From assembly GCA_001603035.1 (NCBI GenBank), contig LVAS01000059.1, positions 62,001-126,000 of the forward strand: DNA of 64,000 nt, written 5' to 3'. This document shows, piece by piece, positions 28,148 through 37,727 of this stretch (its first letter is position 1; each line of letters opens with the position of its first letter). The translations under genes and the position numbers were made by a program. Source of the stretch: Clostridiales bacterium Firm_13. Lineage in GTDB: Bacteria; Bacillota; Clostridia; Saccharofermentanales; Saccharofermentanaceae. The notes beneath the pieces were generated by a model. That model had not been told where the DNA came from. It made no database searches and was given only the letters and a program-made list of their open reading frames with translations.

Positions 28148-29879
28148 GATACACCACCTCCTCTCCCTTGTCCGACCCGATCTGCGAATCGTAGATATCC
28201 GCATAGGTTGGACAATTCTTAAGAAGGTCCTCGTGCGTACCGAGTCCGACTGCTCGCCCGTTTTCAAGGACAAGGATGCGATCGGCGCATAGACAACTGC
28301 CTACCCGCTGCGTGACAAAGAGAATCGCAGGCTTTTCGGGAAGATTTCGCAATGACTCGCGAACGATTGATTCGGTCACCGAGTCCAGCGCGCTGGTACA
28401 GTCGTCAAGAAGAAGAATCGGAGCCTGTCGTAAAAATGCACGCGCCAGCGAAAGCCTTTGCTTCTGGCCGCCCGATAGATTCAATCCTCCCTGTCCGAGA
28501 AGACTGTCATACCCGTTCGGCATCTCGCAGACAAATCGATCGGCACAGGCGGCGCGCGCGGCGATTTGGGCTTCCTCTCGCGTCGCATCGGATCTTCCCC
28601 AGCGCAGATTCTCGAGAATCGTCCCCGAAAAAAGCACACTTTGCTGCGGCGCGGCGGAAAAGGCTTCGCGAATCTCTCCGACCGGAATCTCTTGAAGGTC
28701 ACGCCCGTCCAGTAATATCCGTCCGCTGTCCGGAGAATAGAAGCGAAGGCAGAGCCAAAGAATCGTCGACTTGCCGGAACCGGTCGGCCCGATCACGGCA
28801 AGGATCTCGCCGGGATTTACCGTAAAATGCAAATGCTGCAAGGACGGGATCCCGCTCCCTTCTGGGTAAGAGAAAGTGACGTCCTCGAAAGTGAGTTGTC
28901 CCAAGGCCCGCTTCGTGCCGGATGCCGTGTCTTTTTCGCCCTCTTCGTCCATCAATTCACCGAGTCTCTCCGCGGAGGCCTTGGCACGTACAAACGCCTG
29001 AAAGACATTCGTTATCATAACCATCGACAGAAGAATCTGTGCCATATACGTTGTAAATGCCGAAATTGTCCCTACCTGCACATCATTTTTGAGAACAAGT
29101 ACGCTTCCCAAATAGAGGACGAAAGCAATGCCGAGATTAAATGTGAGAGTAATCAGCGGAGAGAAATTCGCGATTACAAGTTGCGAGGATATGCTCGAAT
29201 CAATGAGTTCTTCATTCTTCTTATGAAATTTCTCCGTCTCCTCTTTCCCGCGCCCGAATGCTTTAACCAACCGAACGCCGAGCAAATACTCCTGCACAAC
29301 GGTATTGACGCGATCGATCGCCCGCTGGACCCGAGTAAAACGGGTATAACTCAGTATCATGCTGACCGCAAGAAGAATACTGACCAAAACCACCGAAGCG
29401 ATCACAAGAAGGCCGAGTTGGCGGTTGAGCGAGACGGAAAGAATGATTCCGCCGATGCAGAGAACCGGCGCCTTTACAAAGATTCGCATCATTCCGTTCA
29501 TGAATTGCGTAACTTGTGCGGTGTCGTTCGTCATTCGCGTGATCAGCGTACCGGCGTTGAATTTGTCGGCGCTTGTCTCCGTAAAGGACAAGATCTTCGA
29601 AAATGTATCTCGTCGCAGATCCGCGCCGATTCTCTGCGAGACATTTCCGGCGAGAATATTGCGGGTCGCGGCGAAAAGCGCTCCGATTGCCGTTACGGAA
29701 AGCATCAGGAGCCCCAGCCGAATTACATATGCCATATCGCCGTTTCGGATTCCGTGATCGATCAAACGCGACAGTAATGTCGGTTGCATCAGATCGCAAA
29801 GTGCTTCGCAGCCGACACAAAGAACCGCCGTCACGAAACCTGTCTTATGCCTTCCGATATATCGGGTGAATATTCTCAT
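28137..29879 (-). CDS. ABC transporter, ATP-binding/permease half (degenerate-site subunit)
   Basis: IGPTGSGKSTILWLCLRFY, LSGGQKQRLSLARAFL, ILLLDDCTSALD (Asp at the catalytic Glu position). Confidence 0.93.
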   Translation of the reverse strand: MRIFTRYIGRHKTGFVTAVLCVGCEALCDLMQPTLLSRLIDHGIRNGDMAYVIRLGLLMLSVTAIGALFAATRNILAGNVSQRIGADLRRDTFSKILSFTETSADKFNAGTLITRMTNDTAQVTQFMNGMMRIFVKAPVLCIGGIILSVSLNRQLGLLVIASVVLVSILLAVSMILSYTRFTRVQRAIDRVNTVVQEYLLGVRLVKAFGRGKEETEKFHKKNEELIDSSISSQLVIANFSPLITLTFNLGIAFVLYLGSVLVLKNDVQVGTISAFTTYMAQILLSMVMITNVFQAFVRAKASAERLGELMDEEGEKDTASGTKRALGQLTFEDVTFSYPEGSGIPSLQHLHFTVNPGEILAVIGPTGSGKSTILWLCLRFYSPDSGRILLDGRDLQEIPVGEIREAFSAAPQQSVLFSGTILENLRWGRSDATREEAQIAARAACADRFVCEMPNGYDSLLGQGGLNLSGGQKQRLSLARAFLRQAPILLLDDCTSALDSVTESIVRESLRNLPEKPAILFVTQRVGSCLCADRILVLENGRAVGLGTHEDLLKNCPTYADIYDSQIGSDKGEEVVYRGE

Positions 29880-30131
29880 GCAAATGCTGCCTCAGAGTTA
29901 GAATAATCCGGATCGAAAATGAGCCGTCGGTAATCCGGGGAAATGCACCTCTAAGTATGCGCCATCTTTCGAGGTTTTCAAGAATGAAATGGAGCCTCTT
30001 CACGATGATCAACGAGATTCCGCGCAGCGCATTAATCAATTATTTTTATTTACTTTCTTATTTATTCGTCTTTACCGTTTTGAATTTTCGTTTTATTATT
30101 ATATTGACAACATATGAAAGGTCGTGAACTT

Positions 30132-30905
30132 ATGAACATTTTTGATCTCACTGGCAAAGTCGCCGTTATCACCGGCGCATCTTCAGGGCTCGGCGCGGAT
30201 GCGGCAGAAGCTTATGCCGCTGCCGGAGCCGATGTGGCTCTCCTTGCAAGAAGAACGGACAAATTGGAAGGTGTCAAAGAGAAGCTTCTCACCTACGGAC
30301 ACAGAGTCGTCACCGCACCCTGTGATGTGACGGATGAAGCGAGCGTACGTTCTGCTATGGAAGTCGTACTCACATCGTTGGGCCGCATCGATATTCTCCT
30401 CAATAACGCCGGAATCGCGGTACGCGGCGGAGTCGACTCTATTTCGGTCGAGGACTGGGATAAGTCGTTCGATACGAATGTCAAGGGCATCTATCTCGCG
30501 AGCAAGTATGTAATCCCCGCGATGAAGGAGCAAGGATACGGGAAGATCGTCAACATCGCGTCGGTTAACGCCGTGCTTTCCGATAAAGACGGCACATTTA
30601 TCCGCCACTCCTATAACGCGTCGAAAGCGGCCGTCGTCGGACTGACACGGGCGATGGCTTCCAGTTACGCGCAATTTGGCATTACCGTAAATGCGATCGG
30701 CCCGGCTCTCTTTGAGAGCGAAATGACGGCGGATACACTCTTCAAGTCCGACGCGTTCCTCAAAGGCTATGCGCATGTTAATCCGTCTTCTCGCGCGGGA
30801 AAACGCGGCGAGCTAAACGGAACGATCCTGTATCTTTCTACGGATGCTTCCAGCTATGTTCAGGGTCAGTTCATCCTCGTCGACGGCGGCCTTGCGCTCG
30901 TCTGA
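30132..30905 (+). CDS. SDR-family NAD(P)-dependent oxidoreductase
   Basis: VAVITGASSGLGADAA (GxxxGxG), NNAG, YNASKAAVVGLTRAMA (YxxxK). Confidence 0.93.
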   Translation: MNIFDLTGKVAVITGASSGLGADAAEAYAAAGADVALLARRTDKLEGVKEKLLTYGHRVVTAPCDVTDEASVRSAMEVVLTSLGRIDILLNNAGIAVRGGVDSISVEDWDKSFDTNVKGIYLASKYVIPAMKEQGYGKIVNIASVNAVLSDKDGTFIRHSYNASKAAVVGLTRAMASSYAQFGITVNAIGPALFESEMTADTLFKSDAFLKGYAHVNPSSRAGKRGELNGTILYLSTDASSYVQGQFILVDGGLALV

Positions 30906-30929
30906 TTCTGAAATTTCCTAAAAAGACGA

Positions 30930-30967
30930 AAAACCACCGGTCGATACCAAATCGGCCGGTGGTTTTT
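30930..30967 (+). terminator. Terminator of the SDR gene
   Basis: AAAACCACCGG...CCGGTGGTTTTT perfect inverted repeat. Confidence 0.85.
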
Positions 30968-30978
30968 GTAAGAATCCC

Positions 30979-31236
30979 TTATCCGAACAATTCGCGATAG
31001 AATCGCTTTAAGTCTTCTTTGGTCTCCTGTGGCAATCTGTTGTCAGGAATGCCGCGGACGGCGCCTTCTATTCCGTATAACATATGTAAACACGCGCCGG
31101 GATCTCGTGTGCGGATTCGTAAAAACGCCTCTTTACTCCCAATTACGCGAAGTTCTTCCGGTGACATGATCCCGATCTCAAGAAGATTTCTCTCAAGTAC
31201 CGGCCCGATATTCGGCGTATCGCGTAAGGAACTCAT
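30979..31236 (-). CDS. TfoX/Sxy C-terminal-domain protein
   Basis: LRDTPNIGPVLERNLLEIGIMSPEELRVIGSKEAFLRIR, characteristic TfoX_C helix-hairpin-like sequence. Confidence 0.82.
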   Translation of the reverse strand: MSSLRDTPNIGPVLERNLLEIGIMSPEELRVIGSKEAFLRIRTRDPGACLHMLYGIEGAVRGIPDNRLPQETKEDLKRFYRELFG

Positions 31237-31249
31237 TCCGCATCCCCCT

Positions 31250-31495
31250 TTACGAGAAATTCGCTTCCCATGCCGGGAGCTTTCTCATCATCGCAACGGC
31301 TGCTTGCACGGCGGCCTCTTCGTCAAAGCCCTGTGTTTCGACGAGAAAACGCGTAAGACCCATCTTCTTCTCAGAAAACGACTGCATTGTTCCGTCCGGG
31401 CGAGCGCAGAACCGGCAATACTCCTTTGTCATATCTCCCATCGCATAATCGGCGGCATCCTTCATCGGCATTCCGCAAGCAATACAAATCTTCAT
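31250..31495 (-). CDS. Small zinc-ribbon protein
   Basis: MKICIACGMPMKDAADYAMGDMTKEYCRFCARPDG: CxxC...CxxC pattern. Confidence 0.78.
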   Translation of the reverse strand: MKICIACGMPMKDAADYAMGDMTKEYCRFCARPDGTMQSFSEKKMGLTRFLVETQGFDEEAAVQAAVAMMRKLPAWEANFS

Positions 31496-31496
31496 C

Positions 31497-32084
31497 TCAA
31501 ATCTCCTTCTGAATCAGGTGCAAATACGAAGAAATCAATTCGGACTTTCTTCTGGCAAACACATTGCCCTCGGGCGCAAACAGATCCCTGTTCTCTAAAT
31601 AGTAATGTACAATTCCCATCCAGGAATTGAAGAGAAAGTATACGGGCACATCCTTGACACGGCCCGCATCAATCTCTCTCTGCATCATTTTGGCAAAATG
31701 AAATGCCGTTTCTGACTGCATCGCGAGCCAATCCGCCGCCGTATCGGGAGGAAGCAACTTGCGATTCCGCAAGAAAAACAGGTAGAGATCTTCATCTTCT
31801 CCAAGAATGGATAAATGTGCGTAAAGAAAATCCTCAACGCTATTCCCTTCCGATAAGGTGTGAAGCATGTCTCCGAGTCTTGTGCCGAATCGCACCGCAA
31901 GTGCCGTAAGAAGATTGGCCAACGTCGGAAAATGCACAAACACCGATCCGTGAGAAACGCCCGCGGCAGTTGCGACTTCAGCGGTTGTTGCCGTAATGCC
32001 CTTCTCGGTAAACACAGACTCGGCAGCGTCCAAAATACGTCTTCTTGTCTCGCTCTTCTGTTCTGCTCTTGTTATCGTCGCCAT
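31497..32084 (-). CDS. TetR/AcrR-family regulator
   Basis: RRRILDAAESVFTEKGITATTAEVATAAGVSHGSVFVHFPTLANLLTAL, N-terminal TetR HTH. Confidence 0.92.
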   Translation of the reverse strand: MATITRAEQKSETRRRILDAAESVFTEKGITATTAEVATAAGVSHGSVFVHFPTLANLLTALAVRFGTRLGDMLHTLSEGNSVEDFLYAHLSILGEDEDLYLFFLRNRKLLPPDTAADWLAMQSETAFHFAKMMQREIDAGRVKDVPVYFLFNSWMGIVHYYLENRDLFAPEGNVFARRKSELISSYLHLIQKEI

Positions 32085-32098
32085 TTTGTTGACTCCTT

Positions 32099-32120
32099 AC
32101 TCATTGAGTTTGTACTCATT
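32099..32120. promoter_or_regulatory. Candidate TetR autoregulatory operator
   Basis: ACTCATTGAGT near-palindrome plus a second ACTCATT half-site, 15-36 bp upstream of the TetR start. Confidence 0.4.
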
Positions 32121-32192
32121 GTAATTGGAATCAAAGCCCTTGTCAAGTGGCAATCGAAATAATTCGTTGAGAAAAATTGAATTGGGGTAATA

Positions 32193-32232
32193 ATAAAAAA
32201 AAGGCCCCTTTTCGCATGTAACGAAAGGGGCC
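32193..32232 (-). terminator. Terminator downstream of the amidase gene
   Basis: GGCCCCTTTTCG/CGAAAGGGGCC followed on the minus strand by a run of Ts. Confidence 0.85.
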
Positions 32233-32288
32233 AATCATGTTTTCCTTAGTTGTCGATTCAGGTGATGGTTAAGGGATGAAAGAGTCTC

Positions 32289-33260
32289 CTATCGATCCGG
32301 ATTCAACGGCATCTTGGCAACAAAGTCTGCCACGCCGATCGCAATCTTTTGCTGATAATCCGGGTCTGAGAGAAGCTGATCTTCGTCCGCATTCGTCATA
32401 AAGCCTAATTCCAAAAGAAAGCTCGGAATATCTGTCGCCCAATTGAGGCCGCTGTATGTATCCGTCGCATTGCAATAGAGGTATTTTGCGCCCGTCGCCG
32501 CGGTTATACATTTGCCTAATGACTTGCCCCAGCCGACCAATTGATCTTCATACTTTCCGCTGTCCGCGACAAAAACGCTCACGCCGTGCACGGACGGGTC
32601 GTCCGCTCCGTTACAGTGAATGCGGATATAGGCGTCCGGCATATAGGACAGCGCAAATTGCGCGCGCTCGATATTAGAGATGTCGACATCATTTTCGGTT
32701 CTTGTCATATAAACGGTACAGCCGAGAGATTCGAGGTAATCGCGCACTTTCAAAGCGATTTCCAGATTGACGACATACTCTTGGCGGCCGGTTGCGACGC
32801 CGGACGTGCCGGACGAGCACTTCGCCTTCGTCGCGGTCGAACCGGGCGACAACGGTTCTTGGTCATTGTTGGCATGCGTTTGATGCCCCGGATCGAGCAC
32901 GACGACATATCCGGACAGATCCTTCGTGCCTCCCGTTGTCGGCTTCGAAGTAGGCGTTACGGTCGGCGTCGGCGTGGGAGTAGGCGTAGCGGCAACCGTC
33001 GGTGAAGGCGTCGCGGTCGGCAGAGTATCGGTCGCGGCGGATGCCGAGGTAGAAGAAACAGTCAACGAGGCAGCCGTCGTAGTCGCGATCGAAGAAACGA
33101 CGGTCGCAGACGACTTCGTCGACGTGTTCGAATCGGGGAGAATGAAGCGAAGGGAAACGGAGGTCAGCGCTGCGATCAGAAGAAGTCCCGAAAGAACAGA
33201 GAGAGCTATCTTGGCATTCTTCCAGGTCGATTCGGTTTTACTCGGCGCGTGTTTCTTCAT
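32289..33260 (-). CDS. N-acetylmuramoyl-L-alanine amidase (Amidase_3), membrane-anchored with Thr/Pro linker
   Basis: VVLDPGHQTHANNDQEP, IRIHCNGADDPSVHG, FLLELGFMTNADEDQLL. N-terminal TM and ATPTPTPTPTVTPTSKPTT linker. Confidence 0.92.
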   Translation of the reverse strand: MKKHAPSKTESTWKNAKIALSVLSGLLLIAALTSVSLRFILPDSNTSTKSSATVVSSIATTTAASLTVSSTSASAATDTLPTATPSPTVAATPTPTPTPTVTPTSKPTTGGTKDLSGYVVVLDPGHQTHANNDQEPLSPGSTATKAKCSSGTSGVATGRQEYVVNLEIALKVRDYLESLGCTVYMTRTENDVDISNIERAQFALSYMPDAYIRIHCNGADDPSVHGVSVFVADSGKYEDQLVGWGKSLGKCITAATGAKYLYCNATDTYSGLNWATDIPSFLLELGFMTNADEDQLLSDPDYQQKIAIGVADFVAKMPLNPDR

Positions 33261-33429
33261 AAGTCCCCCCCACTTGTCTTATTGGTTCATTGTATCACAG
33301 GAAATGGCATTCTTTTTCCATTCCGTAAGACCGGATCGCGAAAGCCTTGATTTCGATACTGTAATTTCGGCGCAGTTCGAGTAGAATATAGAGATAGAAG
33401 TATTTCGCTTAAGAAGAAGGTGCGTTGCC

Positions 33430-34599
33430 ATGACTGTAAGAGCAATCGTCGTCGGATTGGGATTTGCCGGCAGTGTCTTGTCGAGAGAATTGGCCGAAGC
33501 CGGATTCGAAGTACTGGCTTTGGAGCGGCGGTCCCAGATCGCCGGCAATATGTATGAGACGGTCCGGGCCAACGGTGTTCGCGTTCATCAGTATGGCCCG
33601 CATATTTTTCATGCAAATTCCGGTGAAGTCTTTGATTATCTGTCGCAATACTCTGATTTCTACCCGTATACCCATCGCGTTTTGGGGCGGATTCAGGGTA
33701 AGCTTGTTCCGATCCCTTTCAATTTTACGTCCATTGACGCCCTCTTTCCGAAGAGCGAAGCGGACGACCTAGAGATTCGCCTGACCGAAGCCTATCCCGA
33801 TCGAGAACGCGTTTTCGTTTCCGAATTGATGAACCATAATGACCCGGCGATCGAGCGGTTGGGCAAGTTCATTTTCGAAAATGTCTTTGTCAACTATACG
33901 GCGAAGCAATGGGGAATTCCCGCATCCGAAGTCGATGTGTCCGTCATAAACCGGGTTCCGGTCGTCCTTAGTAAGGATGATCGCTACTTTACCGATCGGA
34001 TTCAGCAAATGCCGCTAAACGGCTATACTCCGCTCTTCGAGAAACTTCTGGATCATCCGGGAATTACACTCCGCCTCAATACGAACGCGGCGGAGCGGCT
34101 TTCGATCGACGCGGCGAGTTCCCGTGTTTATTTTGACGGCGAACCGTTCGACGGACCGGTTCTGTGGACCGGCGCGATTGATGAGCTGTTCCGGTATTCG
34201 CTCGGGCCTCTCCCTTACCGGAGTCTGAACATGGTTTTTGAGGATCTCCCGATCGAGCGTTACCAGAAAGCCGCCGTAGTAAATTACCCGAACGAAGAGG
34301 AATTTACCCGGATAACCGAATTCAAGCAGATGACGCGGCAGGTTCTTCCCGAAGATACGACAATTCTCAAAGAATATCCGCTTCCGTATGATCCCGAGAA
34401 GCGTATGGAGGCGTACTATCCGATCTTTAGCGCCGAGAACCAGACTCTTTACGATGAGTATCGCGCCCTCGGTGCAATGATTCCGAATCTGCGATTTTGC
34501 GGCCGTTTGGCGGAGTATCGTTATTACAATATGGACGCCGTGGTGGAGCGTGCGCTTCAAGTCGCGAAGGAAGTGATCCGCAAGTATGCGAAACGTTGA
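33430..34599 (+). CDS. glf: UDP-galactopyranose mutase
   Basis: GFAGSVLSRELAEAGFEVLALERRSQIAGNMYE FAD-binding; HQYGPHIFHANS; FVNYTAKQWG. Confidence 0.95.
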   Translation: MTVRAIVVGLGFAGSVLSRELAEAGFEVLALERRSQIAGNMYETVRANGVRVHQYGPHIFHANSGEVFDYLSQYSDFYPYTHRVLGRIQGKLVPIPFNFTSIDALFPKSEADDLEIRLTEAYPDRERVFVSELMNHNDPAIERLGKFIFENVFVNYTAKQWGIPASEVDVSVINRVPVVLSKDDRYFTDRIQQMPLNGYTPLFEKLLDHPGITLRLNTNAAERLSIDAASSRVYFDGEPFDGPVLWTGAIDELFRYSLGPLPYRSLNMVFEDLPIERYQKAAVVNYPNEEEFTRITEFKQMTRQVLPEDTTILKEYPLPYDPEKRMEAYYPIFSAENQTLYDEYRALGAMIPNLRFCGRLAEYRYYNMDAVVERALQVAKEVIRKYAKR

Positions 34600-34617
34600 A
34601 GCGGAAGGGGAATTGCA

Positions 34618-35373
34618 ATGACGGATGTTTATAGCGCAAGTACCGAAGAATCCCTTTACATCATTATTCCCGCCTATAACGAGGAGATGAACATTGATTC
34701 CGTCGCCCGCGAATGGCATTCGATCGTCGAAGCTGTCGGCGGCGGTTCGCGCCTCGTCATCATCAATGACGGCAGCAAGGACCACACTTATGAGAAATTG
34801 CTTGAACTGCAAAGTGCTCTCCCCTATCTGGTTCCCCTGACAAAGCCAAATGGAGGACACGGCGCGACACTTCTTTACGGGTATCAGTATGCGCTCGATC
34901 AGGGAGCGGACTATATCTTTCAGACCGACAGCGACGGACAGACTCTACCTTCCGAATTTGGCGCATTCTGGGAAGCGAGGGCTAAGCATGCCGCGATAAT
35001 CGGCAGTCGCAATCATCGCCAAGACGGATGGTCGAGAATTCTAGTCACCAAAGTCCTCAAGGTATCCTTACGGGTTATTTTTGGGATTCGTGTGACGGAT
35101 GCCAATACCCCTTACCGCCTTCTTCGGCGAGATGTCTTAGCCAAATATATGCCGCAGATTCCCGCTAAGTTCAACCTTTCCAACGTTCTTCTGACTGTCC
35201 TTCTACTTGACGCTCATGAAGATGTTCTGTTCCTGCCGATTACGTTCCGTCCGCGACAAGGCGGAAAGAATTCGATCAACTTCCGTCGAATTGTCCGCAT
35301 CGGGCGGCAAGCAATCAAAGACTTTCGGCAAATTCGAAAAAGCATGCGAGCAAGTCACAAAATCGAATCATGA
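34618..35373 (+). CDS. Family 2 glycosyltransferase (DPM/GtrB-like)
   Basis: LYIIIPAYNEEMNIDSV, LVIINDGSKDHT, YIFQTDSDGQ. Confidence 0.9.
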   Translation: MTDVYSASTEESLYIIIPAYNEEMNIDSVAREWHSIVEAVGGGSRLVIINDGSKDHTYEKLLELQSALPYLVPLTKPNGGHGATLLYGYQYALDQGADYIFQTDSDGQTLPSEFGAFWEARAKHAAIIGSRNHRQDGWSRILVTKVLKVSLRVIFGIRVTDANTPYRLLRRDVLAKYMPQIPAKFNLSNVLLTVLLLDAHEDVLFLPITFRPRQGGKNSINFRRIVRIGRQAIKDFRQIRKSMRASHKIES

Positions 35374-35402
35374 CAATAACGAATCCTTTTCTCAAATACA
35401 AA

Positions 35403-35437
35403 ACCCCGCCCGCAAATGATCTGCGAGCGGGGTCTTT
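35403..35437. terminator. Bidirectional terminator between the GT2 and DUF47 genes (convergent)
   Basis: ACCCCGCCCGCA / TGCGAGCGGGGT (11/12 pairing) between convergent genes. Confidence 0.75.
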
Positions 35438-35460
35438 CCTATTCGTCGAAGCAAAAGCGA

Positions 35461-36075
35461 TCAGCTATTCTTAACGATGACACCTTCCATAATATCGGCG
35501 ACATTTTCACAGGCGTCCAGAGCATTTTCGAGAGACTGGAAAATGTTCTGCCACTTGATCACCTCAATCGGATCCTTTTCGGTCGTGAAAAGTGTCTTCA
35601 TCGCGCTCTGATACAGCGCATCGCCCTCTTCCTCGATGTGATTGATCTCAACGAGAAGCTTGGGGAGCTCCTTGGATTTCTTAAAGTTCTTGAACTCGAC
35701 CGTCGCCGCGACTAGCGTCGTACATCCGCGGGCGATCAGGTTCACCATATCAACCGCAGGCTCTCTAATTTCGCGAACAGAAAGCATATCCATCATATTG
35801 GACACTTCATCGATCATGTCGATCGTATCTTCGATGTTACGCGCGATTTCAAGAATGTCTTCTCTCTCGATCGGCGTGATGAAGGATCGATTCAGGTGAT
35901 GGTAAAGGACGTGATATTGCTCGTCACCCTCGTGCTCGATCTGATGAATCGCGATTGACTTTTCCTTGGCGTCGTCCAGATTATCCATAAGATCATTGAG
36001 TCCGGCGGCGGCGCGATCACAGATCGATGCGGACTTGATAAACAGGTCAAAATAGTTTACTTCTTTGCTTTTCAT
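35461..36075 (-). CDS. DUF47 / PhoU-like Pit accessory protein
   Basis: HQIEHEGDEQYHVL and NHIEEEGDALYQSAM metal-binding ExxxD-type repeats. Adjacent to a PiT gene. Confidence 0.88.
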   Translation of the reverse strand: MKSKEVNYFDLFIKSASICDRAAAGLNDLMDNLDDAKEKSIAIHQIEHEGDEQYHVLYHHLNRSFITPIEREDILEIARNIEDTIDMIDEVSNMMDMLSVREIREPAVDMVNLIARGCTTLVAATVEFKNFKKSKELPKLLVEINHIEEEGDALYQSAMKTLFTTEKDPIEVIKWQNIFQSLENALDACENVADIMEGVIVKNS

Positions 36076-36100
36076 ACTTTCTCCTTCATTGCCACAGTCA

Positions 36101-37126
36101 TCAGAAAATCATCAAAAAGAGCTTAGACATCAAGAATGCAATCAGTCCGCATCCCGGGAAGGTAAGCACCCAGGCCAGAACCATGTCGCGTGCGACAGTC
36201 CAGTTCACATTCGTCAGACGCTTGGAAGCGCCGACACCCATAATCGCCGTGGTCTTCGTATGTGTGGTACTCACGGGAACACCGGTAAGAGACGAGAGCA
36301 ACAAGCAGAGTGACGCGGCAATATCTGCGGCAAATCCCTGATAACGCTCGAGCTTAACCATGTCCATTCCGACCGCCTTAATAATCTTATAGCCGCCGAC
36401 AGAGGTGCCGATGCCCATCGTGATCGAGCAGAGGGCAATCAGCCAAAACGGAATCGTAAACTGTCCGTCCGCACCGACCGGGGCCCATGCCGAATTGTAA
36501 AGAGAGATCCCGACAAGAAAGACGCCCATAAACTTCTGACCGTCCTGCGCCCCGTGCATGAAGGCCATCGTTCCGGCGGCAAAGGCCTCGCCGCCGTTAA
36601 AGAACTTCGTCGCGGTCGAGCGCTTGACGCGGCGGAACAGGAATTCAATTCCCTTCGTGCTGATAAAGCCCATGATGAAACCAAGAACCGAAGAAATCAC
36701 AAGGCCGATCAGGATTAACGCCCAAGCTTTCCCGCTGACCTGCGCCTTATTGCCCAGAGCCAGCGCACCGCCTGTGACGCCCGCGATGAGCGCATGACTC
36801 TCGCTGGTGGGGATACCAAAATACCAGGCTGCGACAGCCCAGACGACAATGGCAAACATCGACGCGGCGAGAACCGCCAGGGCATCGGTCTTACTGGTAT
36901 TCGAAAAATCGATGAGCGTACTCAACGTGTCGGCAACCTTACTGTTTACCATAGTCATAAAAAGAGCGCCGAGGAAATTCAGAACAACAGCCATTTTGAC
37001 GGCGGTCGAGGGCTTCATTACTCTCGTGGACACCGCGGTAGCTATGGCATTCGGCGCATCGGTCCAACCGTTTACAAAAATGACTCCTAATAGCAGAATT
37101 ACGACAATGACGATTGTGACAGACAA
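36101..37126 (-). CDS. Inorganic phosphate transporter (PiT family)
   Basis: VNGWTDAPNAIATAVSTRVM, GIPTSESHALIAGVTGGAL, GVPVSTTHTKTTAIMGVG. Confidence 0.94.
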   Translation of the reverse strand: MSVTIVIVVILLLGVIFVNGWTDAPNAIATAVSTRVMKPSTAVKMAVVLNFLGALFMTMVNSKVADTLSTLIDFSNTSKTDALAVLAASMFAIVVWAVAAWYFGIPTSESHALIAGVTGGALALGNKAQVSGKAWALILIGLVISSVLGFIMGFISTKGIEFLFRRVKRSTATKFFNGGEAFAAGTMAFMHGAQDGQKFMGVFLVGISLYNSAWAPVGADGQFTIPFWLIALCSITMGIGTSVGGYKIIKAVGMDMVKLERYQGFAADIAASLCLLLSSLTGVPVSTTHTKTTAIMGVGASKRLTNVNWTVARDMVLAWVLTFPGCGLIAFLMSKLFLMIF

Positions 37127-37280
37127 AATCTCACACCCTTCTCCATTGGGTTAAGGCAGACACTCCAGCCGACGAAGCTCACTCTGCCCCACATAAAAAC
37201 AAATCCGACGACGCCGTAAGTCTTTCTCCAAAATGGAACCGCTGATTCGCGGCAAGAACGGCGCCGACAGATTTGCGGCT

Positions 37281-37356
37281 TGGTCGAGGTGAAGAGGCTC
37301 GAACTCCCGACATCCTGCTCCCAAAGCAGGCGCGCTACCAACTGCGCTACACCTCG
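37281..37356 (-). tRNA. tRNA-Pro (anticodon TGG), CCA encoded
   Basis: Acceptor CGAGGTG/CACCTCG, anticodon arm CCTGC-TTTGGGA-GCAGG, T-arm GTTCGAGCC. Confidence 0.93.
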
Positions 37357-37484
37357 ATGCGAAACGAAAAACTCGCAACAGTCGTCATTATAATCGATAC
37401 CCATATCAACTGCAACGAGATCGGTAAGGATTGAATTGGATTTACATACATTTTACATCAACGCGATAGAACGTTAAAATCTAT

Positions 37485-37727
37485 TTAATTCGCGAAAAAC
37501 TGGATCGCCGCGATCATCAAGAAGGACATGACGATCATAACGATAAGTATCCAGACGTATTTCAGAATCTTCCCGGAAAACCGCGCGACCTTCCGAGCAT
37601 CGTCTGCCCGGATCTGCGCCGGAGTACGACGAGCTCTGTTACGTGTACGGCCGTCGTAGAGGAACATTCCGCAGGATTTGCATACGGATCGGTTCTCATT
37701 CTCGGTTTCACATCGAGGGCACTTCAT
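37485..37727 (-). CDS. Small N-terminal zinc-ribbon, C-terminal TM protein
   Basis: MKCPRCETENENRSVCKSCGMFLYDG plus one C-terminal TM helix. 4-bp overlap with hemZ stop. Confidence 0.75.
   Translation of the reverse strand: MKCPRCETENENRSVCKSCGMFLYDGRTRNRARRTPAQIRADDARKVARFSGKILKYVWILIVMIVMSFLMIAAIQFFAN

Noticed and set aside
32920-33060. GTCGGCGTC-type DNA repeats
   Set aside because: They are explained by the Thr/Pro linker of the amidase, an ordinary low-complexity spacer.
37099-37404. 101-aa minus ORF containing GVAQLVARLLWEQDVGSSSLFTSTK
   Set aside because: This is the translation of tRNA-Pro, a classic spurious ORF.
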